From: CAYVSP01 sp964453655
Lineage (GTDB): Bacteria; Patescibacteriota; Saccharimonadia; Saccharimonadales; CAYVSP01
Reading direction: 5' to 3'
Assembly: GCA_964453655.1 (NCBI GenBank)
Contig: CAYVSP010000002.1
Location: 1 to 51,550, forward strand
Length of the DNA stretch: 51,550 nt
Below the pieces are notes generated by a model that was not told the DNA's origin, searched no databases, and saw nothing but the letters and a program-made list of their open reading frames with translations. Made by a program: the position numbers and the translations under genes. Below, in pieces: positions 48,259 through 51,550 of this stretch. The stretch's first letter is position 1. Each line of letters starts with the position of its first letter.

Positions 48259-49173
48259 TCATGGACCTGTATTATGAAATTTTTGATGAACTGATTTGAG
48301 GTGTGGGTCGGTGACGTGGGTGTAAATTTGGGTAGTTGATATGTTGCTGTGCCCTAAAAGAGCCTGAACGCTTCTAAGATCGGCCCCGTTCATAAGTAAA
48401 TCGGTTGCGAATGAGTGCCGTAAGGTATGGGGCGAGACATGCTTGGTTATACCGGCCAGTAGGGCATAGCGGCTGACCATGCGCTGGATACTGCGGGCCG
48501 TTAAGCGGTGATAATTGCCGGATAAATCAACCTGTTTATTGCCGCCAAAGCGGATAAACAACGGTTTTGTCGTATCAGTCCGCTGGTCCAAATACTTCTG
48601 AATCCAATCAGCCGCGTTCGGGCTGATAAAAATCGGCCGGTCTTTTTGACCTTTACCGCGGACCATAAATTCGCGACGTTTTAAATTTATGTGGTCTTTA
48701 TCCAAGCCAACTAACTCCGATACACGCAGCCCTGAAGAAAATAGTAATTCAAGTATGGCGCGGTCGCGCAGTCCGACTAATTTAGAAGTATCCGGTTGCT
48801 CTAACAGTCGCTCAACTTCTTCGGAAGACAAAAAAGTAACTTGTTTGCGTCTGGTTCTGGCCAGCTCAATTTTATCGGCTGTCAGGGCAGGGATATCTCG
48901 TTTAGCGCAGAACTTCAAAAAGCTTCTAAGTGCAATCAGATGATAGTTTAGAGTAGCCGATTGTAATTCATCACTGGTATTAGTACCAAGCCGGTTTAAC
49001 CACAAACGCCACTTACGGATAAGCTCCGGGTCGATATCGGCTACACTTACATCGCCGGCAAAGTCAATTAGCCGCGTCAGGTAGTGATCATAATTACGAA
49101 TCGTCTTTTGCGAACGATTCTGTTCAATTTCCAAATATTCTAAAAAGTCAGTTTTGGCCTTACTTAATAGCAT
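48259..49173 (-). CDS. xerC: Tyrosine recombinase XerC/XerD
   Basis: 304 residues. An N-terminal SAM-like domain (FLEYLEIEQNRSQKTIRNYD) and a catalytic domain with R150 (SGLRVSE), K174 (GKGQKDR), H249 and R252 (HTLRH), H275 (LGHSN) and the nucleophile Y284 (TQIYTHV). It resolves chromosome dimers at dif together with FtsK; only one Xer is seen in this window. AGGAAAAA precedes the ATG. The first 11 residues are repeated in an upstream leader ORF whose stop lies just inside this gene. Confidence 0.93.
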   Translation of the reverse strand: MLLSKAKTDFLEYLEIEQNRSQKTIRNYDHYLTRLIDFAGDVSVADIDPELIRKWRLWLNRLGTNTSDELQSATLNYHLIALRSFLKFCAKRDIPALTADKIELARTRRKQVTFLSSEEVERLLEQPDTSKLVGLRDRAILELLFSSGLRVSELVGLDKDHINLKRREFMVRGKGQKDRPIFISPNAADWIQKYLDQRTDTTKPLFIRFGGNKQVDLSGNYHRLTARSIQRMVSRYALLAGITKHVSPHTLRHSFATDLLMNGADLRSVQALLGHSNISTTQIYTHVTDPHLKSVHQKFHNTGP

Positions 49174-49267
49174 AGTCTTTTTCCTGGAATATATTAAAAG
49201 GGGTCCCCGCGGCGAGAGGATTCGCCGTGGGGTAGAGAAAGTCAGTCTTAGCTTTTTCTAAACGCAT
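49160..49267 (-). CDS. Leader ORF duplicating the start of xerC
   Basis: 35 codons plus stop. It begins MRLEKAKTDFL, matching MLLSKAKTDFL of xerC at 9 of 11 positions, then continues YPTANPLAAGTPFNIFQ and ends KDYAIK. TACAAT lies six bases before its ATG. The stop falls 13 bases inside xerC, so translation may pass to xerC by coupling. The middle is a GC-rich hairpin. Either a real leader peptide or the remains of an insertion. Confidence 0.5.
   Translation of the reverse strand: MRLEKAKTDFLYPTANPLAAGTPFNIFQEKDYAIK
49205..49232. promoter_or_regulatory. GC-rich hairpin upstream of xerC
   Basis: CCCCGCGGCGA (49205-49215) and TCGCCGTGGGG (49222-49232) pair at all 11 positions including one G-T, with a six-base loop. 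It lies in the leader ORF. On the minus strand it is followed by ACCCCTTTTAATATATT, a poor U-run. Confidence 0.6.
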
Positions 49268-49273
49268 AAGCTT

Positions 49274-49279
49274 ATTGTA
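49274..49279 (-). promoter_or_regulatory. -10 box of the xerC leader ORF
   Basis: On the minus strand TACAAT, six bases before the ATG at 49267, the same spacing as the other leaderless genes. Confidence 0.5.
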
Positions 49280-49348
49280 ACATTGTGCGACACTAGCAAG
49301 GATGCTCTGTATCTGTTAACATAGGAACAAATAACATAAGGAATAATC

Positions 49349-49810
49349 GTGGAAAAGACCTTAATTATTGCCAAACCAGATGCTATCCAGCGTGGTCTGA
49401 TTGGCGAAACCATTCGCCGGTTAGAAAACAAGGGCCTTAAGCTCATCGGCATTAAAATGATGAGCTTAGACGATGCGCTTCTATCGGCCCATTACGCTGA
49501 GCACATTGAAAAACCATTTTACGATGACCTTCAGAAGTTTATGAAAAGCTCCCCGGTGGTTGTTATGGCGTGGGAAGGCTATGAATGCGTTGAGTCAGTT
49601 CGTTTAATTGTCGGTGCTACCAATCCGCGCCGCGCCGATGCCGGTACAATCAGAGGTGATTTTGCGATTGGTGAGGGTCGAAACTTAGTTCATGCATCTG
49701 ATAGCAAAGAAAGCGGTGAAGTCGAAGTTAGCCGTTTCTTTAAGTCGGACGAGCTTTTTAAGTACGATAAAACAGAGTACGCCCATTTATATCCTGAGCG
49801 TGAAAGGTGA
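49349..49810 (+). CDS. ndk: Nucleoside diphosphate kinase
   Basis: 153 residues starting at GTG. It balances NTP pools by phosphate transfer through H115 (GRNLVHASDS). The family motifs KTLIIAKPDAIQRGLIGE, the KPFYDDLQKFMKSSPVV segment and NPRRADAGTIRGDFA are intact. Slightly longer than the common 140-150 residues, with a C-terminal extension (HLYPERER). AAGGAA lies before the start. Confidence 0.96.
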   Translation: MEKTLIIAKPDAIQRGLIGETIRRLENKGLKLIGIKMMSLDDALLSAHYAEHIEKPFYDDLQKFMKSSPVVVMAWEGYECVESVRLIVGATNPRRADAGTIRGDFAIGEGRNLVHASDSKESGEVEVSRFFKSDELFKYDKTEYAHLYPERER

Positions 49811-49833
49811 GCGGTCGTTGTAGAATAGCTTGA

Positions 49834-49908
49834 GCCCCTGTAGTTCAATGGATAAAATAACTCCGTCCTAAGGAGAAGCTAGAGGTTCGACTCCTCTCGG
49901 GGGCACCA
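49834..49908 (+). tRNA. tRNA-Arg (anticodon CCU)
   Basis: A cloverleaf can be folded: acceptor GCCCCTG with CGGGGGC, T arm AGAGG TTCGACT CCTCT, anticodon loop GTCCTAA with anticodon CCT, and an encoded CCA end at 49906-49908. The D stem is weak (GTTC opposite AAAT) and the anticodon stem has an A-A pair at 27-43; position 32 is G. It reads AGG codons. It lies between ndk and the PH-domain gene on the same strand. Confidence 0.88.
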
Positions 49909-49948
49909 CTGACTAGACGCTACATAATAAACCGTATACGCTTATATC

Positions 49949-50527
49949 ATGCCTAAAAAGCAAGACGATAAGGAAAAAATATTTGCCGACCAGCTGGATG
50001 ATGAAGACGTCCTACTGGTCTTTCGCAAACACCCAATTGTAATGCGTAAAGGATTAATTATTGCCAGCGTAAGCCTCTTATTGCCAGTACTTTATACTTT
50101 AATCCTGACCTATACCAACACTGACAACCCACCGACGCTTACCTTCTTCTTTGGCAGTATTGTCGCCGGACTATTACTTGCGGTTATAGTAATGTTACCT
50201 TTCTGGATCGCCTGGTACTACAGCATTTTTATAGTGACCAACCAGCGGCTCATTCAGATAACCCAAAAGGGCTTATTCCACAAGAGTGTTGTAGATGTAG
50301 GAATCAACCAGATACAGATGGTCAATTATGAGATTGCCGGGCTGCAGGAAACACTGCTCGGATTTGGTACAATAATGATGCAAACCTACTTAGGTGATTT
50401 AGTCATCCATGATGTCCATCATCCGGCTAAAATTCAGAAACGGCTGCTAGGTATTTTGAGAGAAGAAGGGGTGGTAACAGCCAGCTATCCTTCGCACAGC
50501 AAAGGTGATAATGCGGAAGAAGATTAA
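49949..50527 (+). CDS. Membrane PH-domain protein
   Basis: 192 residues. Two membrane segments (about 36-57, GLIIASVSLLLPVLYTLIL, and 70-92, FFFGSIVAGLLLAVIVMLPF) and a bacterial PH (bPH2/YdbT-type) domain (about 95-175; YSIFIVTNQRLIQITQKGLF and TIMMQTYLGDLVIHDVHHP). Its role is unknown. The next gene overlaps its end by 17 bases, so the two are co-translated. Confidence 0.85.
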   Translation: MPKKQDDKEKIFADQLDDEDVLLVFRKHPIVMRKGLIIASVSLLLPVLYTLILTYTNTDNPPTLTFFFGSIVAGLLLAVIVMLPFWIAWYYSIFIVTNQRLIQITQKGLFHKSVVDVGINQIQMVNYEIAGLQETLLGFGTIMMQTYLGDLVIHDVHHPAKIQKRLLGILREEGVVTASYPSHSKGDNAEED

Positions 50528-51550
50528 GGGTCTAATAGTCAGAGGTAAAGATAAAATTCCGGTCCAAAAACCGGAAGCTGAGGTATTAAAAGAAGCGGCC
50601 GAAAACGCCCCACGCATTACTAATGAAACAGTCGCCGAACACCGTGAAAAAGTAATCGGCAGCGCCCGCAAATATATTTATCCGCTGCAACATTCCAAAC
50701 ACCGCATTGTATTAATATCTACCACATTATTTATTACGGCTATTGTGGTATTTTTCAGCTACTCTGTAATTGCCTTGTACCGCCTGCAATCGACATCGAC
50801 CTTCGTCTATCGAGTGACTCAAGTGCTGCCTTTTCCGGCTGCCAAGGCCGGTAAACACTTTGTGGCCTATGAAAACTATCTATTTGAGCTGCGCCATTAC
50901 ATGCATTACTACCAGACTCAGCAAAAACTGGACTTTAATAGCGACTCAGGCCGTCAGCAGCTAGCTGATTTCAAGAAGAAAGCTCTCAATGATGTAGTCA
51001 ACGCCGCCTATATTAAACAATTGGCGGCCCAACGCCACATTAGCGTTAGTGATAAAGAGGTCAATGACGAAATAGCTATTGTCCGCGCACAAAACCGTCT
51101 GGGTGACAATGATAAAGTGTTCGAGGATGTGCTAAAGGATTACTGGGGCTGGTCGGTTGATGATTTTAAGCGAGAGCTAAAGCAACAACTACTTGCTCAA
51201 AAAGTGTTGAGCACCCTTGACACAGCTACAACCAATAAAGCCAATACGGCGCTAAATGAGCTAAAGGGCGGAGCAGACTTTGCGGCGGTTGCTAAGAAAT
51301 ACTCAGATGATCCGGGCAATAAAGAAAACGGCGGAGACATGGGGCAGATTAGTCGCACCAATCGTGATTTGCCAGCTCAAACAGTCGATCAGCTCTTCAA
51401 GCTGCAGCCCGGCCAATATTCTGGCGTTATTAATATCGGCTATGCCTTGGAAATTGTCAAAAATCTGGATAATCAAGCGGATAAAGTACATGGCGCTCAC
51501 ATTCTGCTAAATTTCCAAGACATTAATAACTACCTAAATGATCTTAAAGA
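50511..51550 (+). CDS. PpiC/SurA-type peptidyl-prolyl isomerase, cut by window end
   Basis: At least 346 residues; the reading frame is open from the ATG at 50511 to the last base with no stop. A basic cytoplasmic start, one membrane segment (about 66-90, RIVLISTTLFITAIVVFFSY), a SurA_N-type helical domain (about 110-245; DVVNAAYIKQLAAQRHISV and WSVDDFKRELKQQLLAQKVL) and a parvulin domain (about 250-325; GGADFAAVAKKYSDDPGNKE, then NGGDMGQISR and LQPGQYSGVI). A second parvulin-like repeat begins HGAHILLNF. It should fold secreted proteins outside the membrane, such as the many surface proteins encoded here. Confidence 0.85.
   Translation, partial: MRKKIKGLIVRGKDKIPVQKPEAEVLKEAAENAPRITNETVAEHREKVIGSARKYIYPLQHSKHRIVLISTTLFITAIVVFFSYSVIALYRLQSTSTFVYRVTQVLPFPAAKAGKHFVAYENYLFELRHYMHYYQTQQKLDFNSDSGRQQLADFKKKALNDVVNAAYIKQLAAQRHISVSDKEVNDEIAIVRAQNRLGDNDKVFEDVLKDYWGWSVDDFKRELKQQLLAQKVLSTLDTATTNKANTALNELKGGADFAAVAKKYSDDPGNKENGGDMGQISRTNRDLPAQTVDQLFKLQPGQYSGVINIGYALEIVKNLDNQADKVHGAHILLNFQDINNYLNDLK

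Noticed and set aside
49205..49232. Hairpin read as an intrinsic terminator for ndk or xerC
   Set aside because: No U-run follows on the plus strand and only a poor one on the minus strand; neither gene ends there.
49174..49348. dif site next to xerC
   Set aside because: No 28-bp sequence with the expected two 11-bp arms and six-base centre was recognised; the local dyad is the GC hairpin of the leader.
51280..51510. 76-codon plus-strand ORF near the end
   Set aside because: It is out of frame within the PpiC-type gene, whose own frame is open to the window end and has clear domains.
1..51550. CRISPR array, insertion sequence, integrase attachment sites or prophage
   Set aside because: No regularly spaced repeats, transposase, terminal inverted repeats or phage structural genes were seen. 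The only recombinase is the Xer housekeeping type.

Overview
The window looks like a chromosomal segment of a Candidate Phyla Radiation (Patescibacteria) bacterium, most probably Candidatus Saccharibacteria (TM7). This is an inference from gene content and layout, not from a marker-gene tree. Supporting points are very tight packing with many overlapping genes, a monoderm-style type IV pilus locus without a secretin, RNase J plus PNPase, an rpsF-ssb-rpsR-efp cluster lacking rplI (bL9), degenerate lineage-specific proteins, and many short proteins with no recognisable family. TGA acts as a normal stop (for example in mutM), so there is no sign of the UGA-to-glycine recoding of some related phyla. 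One 100-N scaffold gap (30848-30947) interrupts a beta-lactamase-like gene.

Layout. 1-840: two tandem NUDIX hydrolases. 885-5578: an accessory-looking stretch with a HEPN-motif/CBS protein, a convergent methyltransferase-like protein, a divergent 543-residue-ORF protein with a possible RelE-like tail, and a small methyltransferase. 5638-8367: small membrane, HAD, DciA-like and ParB-like-motif proteins. 8369-10564: mutM, holA and rpsT. 10720-14757: degenerate DHH protein, secreted trypsin-like protease, truB, rpsO. 14904-22320: pnp, a small membrane protein, a family-4-type uracil-DNA glycosylase, RNase J and ftsK. 22317-25593: an NBR1-like/FN3 surface protein, an O-antigen-ligase-like membrane protein and a Tyr-rich membrane-anchored protein. 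25750-28584: rpsF-ssb-rpsR-efp, an ArsR-type regulator and tlyA. 28579-33964: Crp/Fnr regulator, PH-domain protein, degenerate phosphoribosyltransferase, beta-lactamase-like serine hydrolase, ychF and an HExxxH metalloprotease. 34056-48157: a surface adhesin-like protein followed by a full type IV pilus cluster (pilM, N, O, B, T, C, pilin, prepilin peptidase, three minor pilins and a PilX-like protein). 48259-51550: Xer recombinase (minus strand), ndk, tRNA-Arg(CCU), a PH-domain membrane protein and a PpiC/SurA-type foldase that runs off the end.

Two kinds of translation start coexist. Housekeeping operon genes (rpsF, ssb, rpsR, pnp, rnj, mutM) have Shine-Dalgarno sequences. About a dozen other genes have a -10 hexamer ending only 6-8 nt before the start codon, often with a good -35 at 16-18 nt, so their mRNAs should be leaderless. 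Convergent gene pairs usually overlap at their 3' ends instead of sharing a terminator.

The observations most worth following up are: the leaderless promoter architecture; a 26-bp palindrome found both upstream of the ArsR gene and, nearly identical, inside the ychF coding sequence; a duplicated 5' end of the xer gene creating a 35-residue leader ORF with a strong GC hairpin; a matching MPELPE start on mutM and the gene before it; the HEPN-CBS / methyltransferase / RelE-like island; a family-4 UDG that has lost three of four Fe-S cysteines; and the pilus locus with its linked NBR1-type adhesin.
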